Of a DNA stretch of 64,000 nt, positions 33,801-47,109 are shown one piece after another (positions within the stretch are counted from its first letter, which is position 1; the number at the start of each line of letters is the position of its first letter). This DNA comes from Osmia lignaria lignaria (taxonomy: Eukaryota; Arthropoda; Insecta; Hymenoptera; Megachilidae). The stretch lies in assembly GCF_051020975.1 (NCBI RefSeq), contig NC_135034.1, positions 4,526,001 to 4,590,000 on the forward strand, written 5' to 3'. A program made the translations under genes and the position numbers. The notes below the pieces were generated by a model. The model did not search any database, was not told the origin of the DNA, and was given only the letters and a program-made list of their open reading frames with translations.

Positions 33801-35612
33801 TTGGTAACAGGACACGGTGCACGTTGCACCATATTAATCCATTTCTACTGGCTTATCTTTGCACACGGGGAACGTGCGTTGAGTCAGCTCCGGCTCGAGA
33901 AACGAGAAATCGACTGGTGTTCGCGATTTCTCCAAATGATCGTTCGAATTTCGCGTTCTAATAGAAAATTTTCAACACCACAGCCTTCTTTCAGATAACG
34001 TTTGAAAAGATTCTAACGATCTTTCCTTTGATTCCGATGAATGAACCGTTGCTTGGAAACGTTTCGAATGACGTCGGGTGTCTGAATTCGAGCGTAAAAT
34101 GCGTGTCAACGAGATTTAACGAGGAAAATCAGTGAAACCCGTTCGCGGCGACAGGTTCCGAGGGCAGAAGAGAAAGGCAGACCGGTATTATTGAAGGTTC
34201 GTTGCAAAGCTCGATCGTTGAATGAAATTTCAGTGGGTCGCGCATGAATGAAAACGTGTACACCGTTCTCTTTCTCTTTCCGTTCACCGTCGCGTCGCTT
34301 TGCTTCCCTTTACTTCGCGACACGCGAATCGCGTGGGCGACCGGACGCGAATTAAACGCGATCCCTCCTCGATTTTCCCCTTCGAAACGATCTTTATCTC
34401 TCTTCTTTCGAACTGGAGCCAAGATAACGATTAAACTTTGCTCCTCGGGGTGATAAAAAAGGTCGTCGCTCCTAGGATTATCGTTTCACGAAAACACGAG
34501 CTGGCCCGCCGCCGGAAGTGATCGGTCGAAAGCAAACGAAACGTTTCCGGGATTAGTCAGACATCGTTCGCGATATTATATTTCACTTGAACGGTAAAAC
34601 TGTTGAAAATTCCATTGATAACCATGCAATCGTTTCAGAAAGTAGAATGCATTCTATGCAGTCGCGATTGCAATCTGCATTGTAATTAAGCGACAGTCGT
34701 GCGTTGCGCACGTGTCATTTTTTTTCGATCGTTCCAACCGGTTCCCTCGACTTTTCCTTCCTTTAGATACGCTTAAGGGGTGTCACCTTAATATCGATGC
34801 ATATGGAAATAGTGAACGCAAGATCGATCGTATCGAATGCGTTCAATAACCGGGCACAAGTCGGACTTAAGAAATAGGTTCGTGTAAACAGGAGATTCGA
34901 AATTTGAAAATTAACTTCGCGGTAAAATAGGATCTCCGAAGGGTGTTTCATCCTTTTACCGCGAGCATCGTCTGACCGAGTTCCTTATTGTTGCTGGTTG
35001 TACCGGAAACACGTGTACGCGAATGCATAACCGTGCCACGATAGAGGGAATCGCGTGTTGTTGCCGACCACCTACACCAAACAAAGGGGCATGAATCATG
35101 GATTTTATTTCGAGACTGCGAGTAGTCCTGAAATAGACGGCGTCCCACGACGAGAAAAGGCGGCACCGTCTATTTAAAGGGCGACTTCAACGACCGCTTC
35201 CACCGTTACTCTTTCGACTTCTCGATTGCGACATTCGAGGGAACTTTTCGCACGTGGGCATAACTGCACCGTTACAGCTTCCGGTTCAAGTTGTCTCCTC
35301 TCGATGGATTAGAGACACTAAAGATTAACTTCGGTAGACAGCTAGGATAGAATCGAGAAAAATATTTATTTTAGATTCTGTCTCGTTCAAATAGCTTTAA
35401 CGCATCTCGCAATTCTCCTCTGTTAGATAGAAACGTGTCTAAACTGGAAAGCTTTGTTTTTGAATAAATAAGGATTAAGATTGTACGTTTGAGGAGAGAC
35501 CTCATCCTCGTCATTGAATAAACTTGGTCACTACGAAAGCACGTGATACTCGAGTGAAATACAGAAAAAAGGAAATTCTTTATTTTAAAAGAAAATTCTC
35601 GTATTTAGCCTC

Positions 35613-35980
35613 TTACAAGGGAACATCGGGGACTGATACACTCCGATTTTGATGAAACTTTGCATAAATATTTATTAGACCTGTTTATGAAGATAACTGT
35701 AATTCGCTGTTTTCACTGTAATAACTGATTTCACTTTGAGGGAGATATCAACCCTTTTATCCGAACCGCCCTTTCTATATACGTGCTTATAAATCGTAAA
35801 CAACAAAAGATATCGAAAAATAGTTGAAATTAAAGTTATACCGTTTCTTGAGGTCTATAAAGCTGCGTAAAGTTTTTCAAAACGCAGGGGGAGGGGGAAT
35901 TCAATTTTGTAAAAAGGATGATTTAAAAAAAAAAGTTTCATCAAAATCGGAGTGTATCAGTCCCCGATGTTCCCTTGTTA
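35613..35980. mobile_element. TTA-flanked Harbinger-like MITE
   Basis: The 362-bp element 35616-35977 begins CAAGGGAACATCGGGGACTG and ends with its inverted copy. The arms match for about 46 bases, through ACACTCCGATTTTGATGAAACTTT. It is flanked by TTA on both sides (35613-35615, 35978-35980). A 3-bp TTA (TWA) duplication is characteristic of PIF/Harbinger transposons. The interior is AT-rich with poly-A/T runs and no coding capacity. Confidence 0.82.
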
Positions 35981-38354
35981 GATTCTAGATTCACCCCCTG
36001 ACGCGCAATTACCTTGAGGTTTGAGGATCTATCCTCGACTATAATGGAAGAACGCAAAGTACAAGGCGAAATTTCGCTTATTTATCGAAGCACGGTAGTT
36101 CGACGCGAAAATAGAGTCCTAATTCTCGGAATAACGAGTTTATCACCGATCCAGATTATTTTCCCGCTGGAAAATCCTCGATGCAAATAAACCGTACGAT
36201 TTTCCGCGATAACCGAGCCTCCATTCTGGAATCTGACTTGCTAATAGAAGCGGGCCTGCTGCACACGCACCGTCTGACACGGTGGATGTTTTGCAAGTCT
36301 AATTTCGAATTCATCCACCATCTTCCCTACCACCTATTAATTGCGATCTTCGCTGATTTCAAAATTCTCCTCTCTTTCCAAACAAACGTCTCGACGATTT
36401 TTTGCGTATTTCACGAGCACCGTTACGAGTATTTTGTCCTCGCGGCGTCGACAAGGCGCGATCGTAAAAATGGTTTATTCCCTCGTGTAGCTTGTGACCA
36501 GGAGGCTGACTTTACGTGGTTTCTGCAGTCGTGAAATTCGAGTCGCGACTACCGTTCGCGGTTGCTCAACCGGCTCGATCGAATCGTAAAATTCGCCTTT
36601 CGATGTGTTGTCAAGTTATTCGTCGCCTGATAAAATGTATCGGCAGGAATCTTTCCGTTCTTTTCTCTCGAGTAAACTAAGAGGTGAAATTGCAGAAACT
36701 CGGCTCTATTTCCTGTTATTTTGACAAAGCGAGGTACAATGCCGACCCGAATTTCTCTTTTTGCGTTCATTACCAGCCGACCTCGTTTCCCCTTGCATCG
36801 TCCAATTAAACGGTGATGCAGCCGTCCCCGGGTCCCGGATTCGCCCATCGTTTTCAGCTTGATGAGCCTCGCGAAACATCAGAGAGAGCCGCTCGAAAAA
36901 ATGTCAATTCCCTTGTAACGAGGAAAACCGGCGAGCATGATTCATAAACGTCTCGTTAGTTTTCTTGCGATTGTCTCTGCTTGCGTCAGACGATTCGCCA
37001 TCAAATTTTATTCCGAGAAGTTAAATTCCTTACGAGAATTCGATAAAACGAGGAGAACCGCGATGTCGTATCGAGGACAGCTGTCCGAATTAATTCAGCC
37101 GCGAATACGCGAGAAAATGTTCGATTGGTGGCCTCGAAAATTGTTAAAAGGTTTCGGAGATCGCGCGTACCGTTGGGTGAAAAAATGTTGATTCGTTGCG
37201 ATGAAGATAGACATCTCGTTTGAGATCGTTCTGAAATATCTGCCTCCTTGAGAATTGCATAACGCGCAGCGAGGCTGCCGATTCGCAATCAAAATTTCGG
37301 CGCATAAAAATTATGAAATATTAATTATAGAAGAAAATATTTGTATAAATGATAAAAAATCAAAGAATTAAATAAAATATAAAGCGGCGCTTGCATTTTA
37401 TGCTCCGAATTCGTCGCGTTCGAACGTGAAACTCACAGAAATCCATTCTGTTTAATAAGTATATGCAAATGTCGTCGCTCATTAAGAGTATTGAAATAGA
37501 CTCGAAGCCGAGGATCTTGATATAAACTGACGAGGTTATCCAGGATAATTATCGCGTCGCTTCGATTGCGAGCTACCGTGTAGGAATGCGTTTCGTTTAC
37601 TTAAACAGAGTATTTTCCATTCGACGCGTGTCTCGCTGTTTTGCATAATAACTCGGTAAATAACACGTTTCCAGCCGAGAAAGCGCGATTATCCGTCCGT
37701 TGTTCGAAACGAAATTAACGATCGAAAGTGGAAGCTAGTTGATTAGTCAAACATCCTCGACAAACCTGCAACTATTTCACCTGTTCGAATAGTTTCAATT
37801 TCAGACGCGAACATCCGACGCGATCGTTGCGTCGCGTCGGTTCGACGATATCATTTTTATGGGTGATCTACAACGAAATCGTCTTAGCATCGTTTATGTA
37901 GACAATGCCAGAGGCACGTCTCCTTCTCCCGCATTCTCAGCCCACGTCGTCAGATACCGTATTACGTGCGTAATATCTAATGGACGTTTACGAGGTTTAA
38001 AGGTGGCACAAAGTGGGCTAATACGAGGTGCCATTTAGTCAGTTAAAGGTCTTTGAAGCCACGTCGTATCGGTGCTCTCGCTTATGCAATAAATACATAA
38101 TTTTATAGTTATTAAGTGGCCGTTCGTATTTCTGCGAGCCGACCTACGCTGAAACATATCGCGAATACTTCTACCACCGAAACGGTCACGAGCGGGAGAA
38201 TCAGCAGCAAAGAGACTGAAAAACCTGTATTCATCGTTAAATCGCTCGTTCAACATCACAATGCGATGGATCGTCTCGTTGTTTCGATAGGCAGATCGTT
38301 GAAACGCGACGAACAATACCGCGAGAATTAGTTATAAATTAAGCGTGTCCAGTG

Positions 38355-38374
38355 AAAAAAAAAAAAAAAAAAAA
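38355..38374 (+). repeat. Poly-A tract of 20
   Basis: Uninterrupted run of 20 A, directly followed by GGAACAAAAGG. It might be a retroposon tail, but I see no recognisable body upstream and no flanking duplication. Confidence 0.6.
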
Positions 38375-38600
38375 GGAACAAAAGGCTGACAGGGGACGCG
38401 TTACAGGCCGGAAATGGCCGTCTGAACTCCGTTGTTCGCTTTGTTCTCGTACGCTAACGAGCGTCCAAGCAAAAGCGTAACACAAACCTTGAAGCGTCGC
38501 GTTATGCAACGTGTTTCATACATGAAACACACGGAGGATCGTTGTTGGCGCATAGGTTTTCTCTAAATCCGATCCGCAGTCGCTATTTATAGAGCGAAAT

Positions 38601-38831
38601 TCAAATTAATCCATCGTTTAGAACAATAGTTTGTGTATCTGACCGATGAGAAATGTTGGAGATCGATTCGAAATCTTGATCGTTTAACGCGTTAATTTGC
38701 CTCCGATTCTCGTGTTTCTCTTCGTACGTTCCTTTCAACACCTTTTGTTGATTTATAGACATTCGGTTCCAGTTACTCATTAATTCAATACGTGCTTCGT
38801 ACTCGTTGTACACCTTTGCATACTTTGCTTC
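38601..38831 (-). CDS. Possible terminal coding exon, unidentified
   Basis: Minus-strand frame of 76 codons from a splice-acceptor-like TTATTTATGTAG (exon start 38831) to TGA at 38601-38603. An in-frame stop coincides with the acceptor, so the frame opens exactly where an exon would. The encoded text is polar and helical (for example YNEYEARIELMSNWNRM and KGTYEEKHENRRQI), with none of the Arg/Ser/Leu bias of the artefact frames nearby. No upstream exon was found with confidence; a candidate stretch at 39303-39511 on minus is open but weak. Identity unknown. Confidence 0.28.
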   Translation of the reverse strand, partial: EAKYAKVYNEYEARIELMSNWNRMSINQQKVLKGTYEEKHENRRQINALNDQDFESISNISHRSDTQTIVLNDGLI

Positions 38832-41800
38832 CTACATAAATAAGAGGAAGCTAGAGTCAGGAATGGTATTCGTGAAATTTCCATAGTTAAAGATCGAGGA
38901 ACGCGTGCTTTTTTCGACTAGACGATTTCGCAAACACTATGATTCGCGGTATTTCGACCCCGGGTTTTCGAAATTCATCGATTCCCGGTTCAATAACCTT
39001 GATACGGTTGATACGAAATTTCACAATGGAAAATAGCACGAGTTTCATGGATATTCAGTTTGATTACCACAGCAATTCTCAATTTGCATTCCTGCTAATC
39101 GAAGGTCTTCGAATCGAAGCGGTAAATGTTCTCTATTAATATGTAAATAAGTACTTGTCTCTTGTCGTTATGTGCTATTACTATTTATCAACGTCCGCGC
39201 GAAGATTGACCGAAGAAATTTTGAACGAGACGTTTCTTTAATCGCATTCTCGCGACACGAGGCGTGAATCAGCAGACACGCGAAAAAGGAAAAGTAAATA
39301 ACCAGGATTTAACGGTATTAACCTTAATCACTAGCTTTTGTACACCCACCACCGTGACCCAATTACATTGACGCCTGGACTGATACCAGACACGCTTCTC
39401 CTGTTTATAATCAGTAGACGTAGCAAGTTTATGCAAATATACAAGTATTTTTCTACAATGATTCAACGTGTAACACTTGTAAGTCCAATCAAGTGGCGTT
39501 GTATAAAGTATCTCTGAAACAAAATGAAAATTCTGAAATAGCTCTCTGGTGTTTAATTAGCGAATGATTAGCGGCTCGTTATTAAGGTTAACAATTTCGA
39601 TGGCGAATCCTGCTATTCTGATTTTTATTTCTCTCTGTCGCACGATGCAAGGACACGTGGCTCGAGTCGGTATTGTTGTTGCTGCAACAATGAACACCGG
39701 TGCACTCTCGTTGCAATTTACCGTTGCTGCTGGACCGTACACCTACGGGCAGCATCTGCTGGCAAGGTCATAAATAAAGTTTCACAATCAGCCACACTCG
39801 AGAGGAACTGGGAACTTTGTCGTCCATAGTGACACACTTTACCAAGAATTAAACACTCTTTCAAGCTTCTCGTCGGAATTTCTTTTACCAAGAAATTACC
39901 AAACTTTAGATTTCCATTTTCTACGAATTCATCTTAACGCTTCTATTTTCGATGCGTTTGTTGTTGATCATTAATATCGGGTCCTTGAATCTCGACGTTT
40001 CGAATGAATTCGTCAAGATCAGAAAGTTCTCGTTGAATACAGCGCAAATTAAACCTGACAATATAGCTAATTTTTCCTTCCCCCCGTTTTATCGCGATTC
40101 CTTTTCAACAATGATCATGTGTCACATCGTCTGAAACGCGTCGTGTTTGTCTTGCAATTAGAACGCGTTCTGCGAACACGAAATTGATGTCTGGCCTCGA
40201 TTTCGTTGACGTTGTCATAATTCATGATCTCGCTCAATTGTCGCGTTGTTACGCAATGGCGTTGTCATCAGAAAGCTTTGTAAACCGAGCAACTCTGACC
40301 CTAAGAAAAAAAAAACAGAAGGGAAAACATCAAGGATGATTTTCGATAGAGTCGAAAGGAATTCCTTTTTGCAGCCTGTTTTACGGCGTTAACATCGTAA
40401 ATAAAACTCGTCGAAGTAACGAGACACAGTGGTGCTGTTAAGAATAGTCCGATTCTTGGCCGGCACTGAGATTTACGAAGGTGGAATGATTTATTTGCCG
40501 AATATCTTGCTGCCACTTAAACCGCGCTCCACCCTTTTCACGCCACCTTTGCCGGATGTCCTTTCGAGCAACGCCATTCTGGACCACCGTCCTTTGTAAC
40601 TTCATCGATGCTCCTGTTGCTTATTTGCACCTCCAGGTTTGCGGAACGACGCGAATATCCTCCTTCCGGGAAAGAGGAATAATTCAATTCCGTTGAACGT
40701 TTAATACCCTGAAGAGACATCTTTCAAACGAAACGTTGATTTTCGTAAAAGATTAGGTAAATTGTTAGGAACTTGTCGATGGAAGCTTACGAGATGTAAG
40801 AGGTGTGATAAATATTGATTAATGAAATTTTAATTAACATCGCAAGTGGCATTTGCAAAGTGAAAGGTTTGCAAATAAAAATGATGCATTTCTCTATCTA
40901 TCAGTGATTATACCAAGAAAAGATTTGAATAAGCGTGCAATAACGTTTGAGAAAATTGCATGAAAATGATAGCTTATCAGCTATCGATGAGAATTATAGA
41001 CTTCCGAAGCTGTTGACCAAGGAAACTAGGAATTAAGAAAATCATAGGCTATTGTGAACAGGTTAATAAGATAATTCTTTACTAATTAGTTAAACGGTAT
41101 TTCTTTTTGTAAACGATGATTCATTCGTTGCACAGGATTCCTTATGTTCTATGTTTTATAATATGGAGATCAATCAGTTATTTATTATGGGTCTTAAGCT
41201 CGTTCATGCACCTAGTTCGGTTCGGTTTCCATTGAGATGCTAATACCACGCCTCGCTTTATCATCATTTGGAAACATTCTCCGTATCTCGTGAGAATCAG
41301 GGATAAGGAAAAAACCTAAAATTACAAGGAATCATCTATTTATCATGCATCCTCTTCGAAGGACGTTCGCAATTAATTAGAAGCCAGTGTTTAACAAGAA
41401 TGGGAGGAAGTAGCGTACTGCACTCTGACCTTACACACACCTTACCGAGATGCCAACAATCGTAAGAAACGAATGGTAGCTCTAGTGGGTGTTACTATGC
41501 GTCTCCTACGCTTTGATGGGAATTGATGTTTCCGACGATTATACTTAAACGACCTCTCTGCACTCGATACCGGAAACCACCTTGCTCGACGCGCGATTTC
41601 GAGCATCCGAATCGTGCGAAAATTGCAATTACCTTAATAATCGAATCTTTGGTTTCATCGAACCGCTTGGTGTTTTCGAATAAAAGGAAGAAAAACGAAG
41701 GCGACCCACGCGACCGCGATATTTATAAATCCTGAAAGCAGCCGATTACCGAGAAGATTTAAGATATCAGAGTCGTTGGGGCATCGGTCGTCGTTCGTCG

Positions 41801-44800
41801 CGATCGAATATTCATGAGCACGAAATATAGCTTGAGGATGACAAATAGTCGACTAATTTCACGCCGCATACCGAAACCCACACCCGTTCCTTCGCACGCG
41901 TACTCCTTTCACGGTTTCCATCCGAATCTGACATCAAAAAAAATATTCACCGTGGCAACTTGTTTTTCCTACGGTTACACAGAATTCTGTACGGATAAGT
42001 TTTTGATAACGCATCTTTTATCTAATGAACTTCGTGAACGTAATAATCGAGCGCTCTTTAATTCACTATCAATTTCTAAGCGATCAAAGGTGAAAATAAA
42101 AGCCGACGCTATAATTATCGTGTAATTTCAATCGAGTACCGAGACTACCGGTTGCTTGCGAATCGTCGATAAAGATACGGGGTTAAGGATAATTAATTTC
42201 AGTCGCCGGGGAACGTCTAAGAGAGAAGACAGATTACTTCCGGATCCCATTAATAGCTCATAAATCGTGCACGCTATCGTCGTGTAGGAATAATCCGCGA
42301 TTTCAAGCGAGATTCGTCACGGAAAAGACGACGGAACGGCGGCAACAAGAAATGGGAGAATGAACGTTTATGCGAAGGTTTCAAAATAGAATCAGCAATG
42401 ATCGTACAAATTAAAGCTTTTCTTTTTTATTATTCTTACAGAGAGAAACATTAGTTTATTGGTTTTGTAAGAGAGGATAGGTGAATTTTCCTTGCAGCTG
42501 ATACGTATTCGTCATCCTTTTGTCTAGAAACGAGTGAACCCCCGTCGTAGGATTTAACTTACGAATTAATCAAGCGTAGAAACGACGTTCCCTTCAGCCA
42601 GGCTTACTCATTATTCTTCTTACATGGTCAGATAAATTACGCTAGTTAATTATGAAAGTGCTGGACCTCGTGGCGGTGTGCAATCCACGTGAACAGCAGC
42701 AACAGCAGAAATTCGCGAACCAGTCGACTGCCTGGCTCGTGCTTCTTATTGCTCAATCGAGAAACTAGATAGGAACAAAGGATCCTCTAAGGGGCTCCAT
42801 TAATTTCCTGCTGGAGACAAGAACGAACGATTCGTGTGTTCTTGTTTCCTCTGGTACTCGCTTTAGAGAAACCGCGATTGTTACGAGAACGTTTATCTAT
42901 TCAGAGTTTTTAAATGAAATTCAGAACGCGCGACGAGTGTGCGATTACAAATTTTCTGGAAACTGGTAAGGAGAGCGTGACATGGGAACTGGGTCGACGA
43001 TGAACCGCGACGATTCCTCGAAAAGCGTCGTGTCTCGCGTTTGTTCGGCCTAGAATACGCGAACGGAATCATAATAGAAAAACACGATCTGCATGTCTGC
43101 TTCATCTTCCCTCTCGTAACGAACCAACGGCGTCGCTTAGTCGGTGAGCGTGGGCTCCGTGATCGCGAGGTGATTCAGGTTAATTACGATTGCGTGTAAA
43201 CGCGTCGCCTAGCATCGCGGAAAAAGAAAACGCGCAAAGGACGACGCTTTTCCGGTTTCTGGCGACTGCTCGAGATTGTTTTTCAAGCGGAGCAACGAGG
43301 AAAAATAAATAAAAGATGCGTCTCGTCTTTCGTTGACTCGTACCACTGAATTCGAAACGAATCTATGGAATTCTCTCTCGTTTCGTTGTAAAGCGATATA
43401 CGTTTCTCGCTGCACGATGCAAAGTGAAAGAAATTGACCCTGGAAGAATAAAAAAGAAAAATCCGAAGCATTCATCAAGCAACGACACGTGGAAATAATT
43501 GCAGTCAACGATGCGCGCGATGCTCGATGCAAATCTTCCTTCTGCAATTAACGATCCTCTAATCATTATCGCGTCACTCTGAACGGACTGAAGTGTCCGG
43601 TATTTGTTTATGTCCCCGTGGCGTACAAAGCGCATTAATAATCTTGGCACGACGCTATAAGTAGCGTAGGGAGAGCCTAATCGAAAGCGTGCATGAGTCA
43701 GAGGCTCGCGATTGTCGTGCGATGCACGCTTGACACGATTTGCCGTACTTCTACATACTTGCTCAGAGAAACGAGGAAAGTCTCAGCTTCGTTACTTGGA
43801 ATCCCCCGTTTCTCGGCTTCTGGCCGAGTAAAAGAAAATGGCCCCTGCTTTCGTACGGGGATCGGCAACGTACCCGCGGAGAAATTGCCCGCTGGAAAAG
43901 CAAGTCTGTATGTTTATTAAACTTCCTGCTAATTTACGACAGAAACCGCGTAGACACTCTTGTTCTCTGAATTATTCCCCAGCGGCTGTTAAAAGTCAGA
44001 AAAGCAAATCCTCGTTTCAGAATAATATCGAGGAAAAAACATATGAAAGATGCGTTTCCATTGAAAGGATATCCAGGTGAACGATGTTTCTCGGAGCCGA
44101 TCGACCGTCGGAGGAACGTTTTACCAGAAACTCGTCATCGCGAAGATAAATGTGCAAGCAAGTGGCTGCACCTTAGTCCGCTACGAAATGGCGGCATTAA
44201 TAATGAATCACGTCGCGATTTTGCTAAGTTTTACGATCGTAAGCGCCGAGCAGAGTGGGCGGTCGTCGAAGGTCTGCGAGCTATCGCAGCCTCGCGAAAT
44301 CGATTCGCGACCATTTTTTCCCTCCCTCCATCCCTCGCCATCAGACGGGATTAATGAATGTACATTTTCCAAGAACGTGACACTAATCGCGAACGACCAG
44401 CAAGTAATCTTTCTAATAGATGCAGAATCGTTGCAGGGTCGAAAAGCTTTGTTCTTTGCACTTTTGATAAATTATACGCAGAGAATGTGCGTAGTCCTTT
44501 TGCTCGCACGGAGCTAAGGATATCCTCGACGATCAATAACCGCGCTGACGTCAAAACGCAAACAGGGCTGACCATCGAAAAGAACGGGGCCGAAGAGCTT
44601 AGGGATATTTAGGTAATTAGATAATTAGATTAGTTTGATCAATTCGAAAGCGAATATCGTTATGAAAGCTCGCTTGAACGTTGCAAGATACATACACGGT
44701 TCGAAATGGGAACACGGTCGAGCCGAGTGCAGAAAAAAGGGAAACCAGAAGAGACGAATGGCGTTATGCAAGAAAACGCGCTTTCACGAGCCGCGATAAG

Positions 44801-47109
44801 CAACGCGTGTCCTTTTGTTAAGCCGACAGCAGAGTTTCTCGTTCTTCCTTAATGACCGATGCAAATACGCGTAGTTAGGTCTCGTTGGGCTTGTTTCGCT
44901 ATTATTTGTCTTTATAGCACCGCCATTGGTGCTCGTGTCCTCTTTTACATTTAACAAGCAACCATAACGCGTCGCTATCAAATTTGCAGTAAACCAACGG
45001 TTGTCGCTCGCTTCAAATAACAGGGAACTTTCGAATTTCTTCGGGGTAAAATAATTAACGATACAGCCGATAATTGCATGCCATAACAGATGTAATACTA
45101 AACGTTACATCTGCTGACTCGATCCGAGGGTGAAACTCGCGCGAGGAATAATCTCGTCGACTTAGAGTTGGTTAGATCGACCAACTTAAAGTTGTAAATC
45201 TTCCTTGACGTGGCTGAAAAGGTTGAAGAATGGGTGTTCAGCAAATGAAGGTGTTTAGTCCCTGTCTGACGGTGATTATTGATACAAAGCGCAACAGTCT
45301 GCTGTCGTTTCAATTGAAGGGTTAACGAGGTTTCTGCACGCTGGCTAATTAGGATGTCGCCGAGAACGTTTATTTTTCGTTAGAACTAGAATATTATCGC
45401 GAAAATGACGGCTCGATGAACGTGGCCGAGAGTAACAATCATAATGTACAGTGTACATAATCCTGACGTGGTCGTTTCATTGATGTTTACGAGCACGGAC
45501 ACGCGGGAAAATTCTCTTTGGTCTAATTAAGGCCGCCGACTCGCGTCTTCTCGCGATGAGATAATTACCACGTCGCGACGACGATTTTGATTTAACAGAG
45601 CCACCGCGGAAAAATAGAGATTTCCTAGGAATTCCTTAACCGAAGTATTTACTTCCTTGATTCGTTCTAATCGTTGCTGCTTGCTAACCGTCAACGCGTC
45701 CTTGCCGTTTATAAATAATTTTAAATAATTCCTCTAAATGCTTGAAAACGCACGCGCGACTTTGGTATCGATGAACCTTGACGAAGAAGACACTAGGAAA
45801 AAGGTGCAATAACGTGGAAGATAGAAAGAGACACGAAAGAAAATTGAATTTTTTAGCGAGTCATCAAAACTACCGGGAATTCGCAAAGTTGCACTTCTTA
45901 TTTCAAGGTTCATACGAGTTCAATTTGTCTGCGGTGTTAAGCGAAATTTGAGAAGCGACGATGTGACGTTATCGAGAACGAAAATCGTGACGTTTCCTGT
46001 TTTCTGAAAGAAATCCTTGAAGAACATCGGCTGTCTTAAGTGCTTAAACATTTCTCGAAGACATTGTATCGAGTAATAACACGTTACGCAAAGATCATAA
46101 ATCAAGCGTGCAATTAGAAGAGAAAAAAATTATCGTCATTAGTTTCTTCTGTTTCGAGCAACATCAAAGACGCGTCCGATTATCGCTTATCGCGTTTGCA
46201 GAAGAAAATTGCACAATTCTCGTCGCGATGCGTTCGGCGCATTCGCGTGAAAAGATCTGAAACGAAAAAAACAAGTCGCTGCTTTCTCGAAGCAAAATGA
46301 ATAATTCCTGCACCGATCGGCCGACTTGAATCATCGTTTTGCATTTCGCGCGATCGCCAGGCACCGCCTCTTCGACGCTTCAGCCTCGAGCGTGGAAGCG
46401 TACCGAGCGTACGTACGTGGGAAGCGTTCCGGAGCGGAGACTTCTGAGAAAAAGTTGGGAAAAAAATACGTTGAATGTCCAGGGTATGATTCACCTGGAG
46501 AAACGCTCGCTTCTGCATCTTCGTTAGTCATTTTGGAGCAATTCGCCGCTACATCGACTGGCGAGGCGGTAGTTGCACGATCACGAGCAGACTAATTATC
46601 ACGGCTAGACCGCGAATTAGGGACGTGGAAGATTAAACGAGGGAATCGTCGTTGCGACGACGAACCTTATCGTCGGCCTCGATCTCTCACCACTCGTCTC
46701 TTCACGTCCGCAGGATGCGAGAAACACGAGGTCTCTCCTTTGCCGCGTTCGTCGGCTACCGGCAAAGATAACTCGTGTCATTAAATATGGCCCTCGTCAT
46801 TTGCATCCGTCGTCGCTGCTGGGAATACACGCTGTGGATCAAGATTGGAAAAAAACAAGCACAAGTTCCATCGTACCAAGGAGATCCATCTCGCAGTGGT
46901 CTAAATACCGGACGGATACTTAGCGTACAGATCGTGCAATTACCAAATTTTTTAAAATATTCTAATGAGACAAAGAATGCGAATTCAAATTTCCATCAGT
47001 TTTCATAGACATCTTTGAAGGTAACTGCGAATGGCACTCGAAGCCACAATCAGTTTCAAGTTTCGACGATCCCACGATAGAGGTTAAAGATTAATCAGAC
47101 ATTTCTAAA

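Larger units (their letters stand above)
22201..47109. other. Long gene-poor, CpG-rich region
   Basis: About 25 kb with no complete gene that I can support. It contains a Tc1/mariner-like foldback element, a CACAGTGG-ended element, TTAA-MITE copy C, a TTA-flanked MITE, a CTCF-like motif, an AT-richer island with an unidentified 108-residue frame (24825-25151) and a possible terminal exon (38601-38831). Many 60-150-codon open frames occur on both strands, often three deep at the same place. They reflect the scarcity of stop codons in CpG-rich sequence rather than genes. It may be intron of a gene beginning at 22162. Confidence 0.5.

Noticed and set aside
35160..35200. TATTTAAAG, TATA-like, on plus
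   Set aside because: No initiator at the right distance and no following exon with a donor.
39269..39511. Open minus-strand stretch after a TTTGTTTCAG acceptor
   Set aside because: Open for about 70 codons, but no convincing donor in phase with the candidate exon at 38601-38831, and AT-rich stretches of this length are not rare.
39557..39773. Opposing 61- and 69-codon frames
   Set aside because: Open on both strands at once, a sign of composition rather than coding.
44077..44517. 146-codon plus-strand frame
   Set aside because: Three overlapping frames exist at the same place. The text shows no domain, and its single hydrophobic run does not make a signal peptide at the start.
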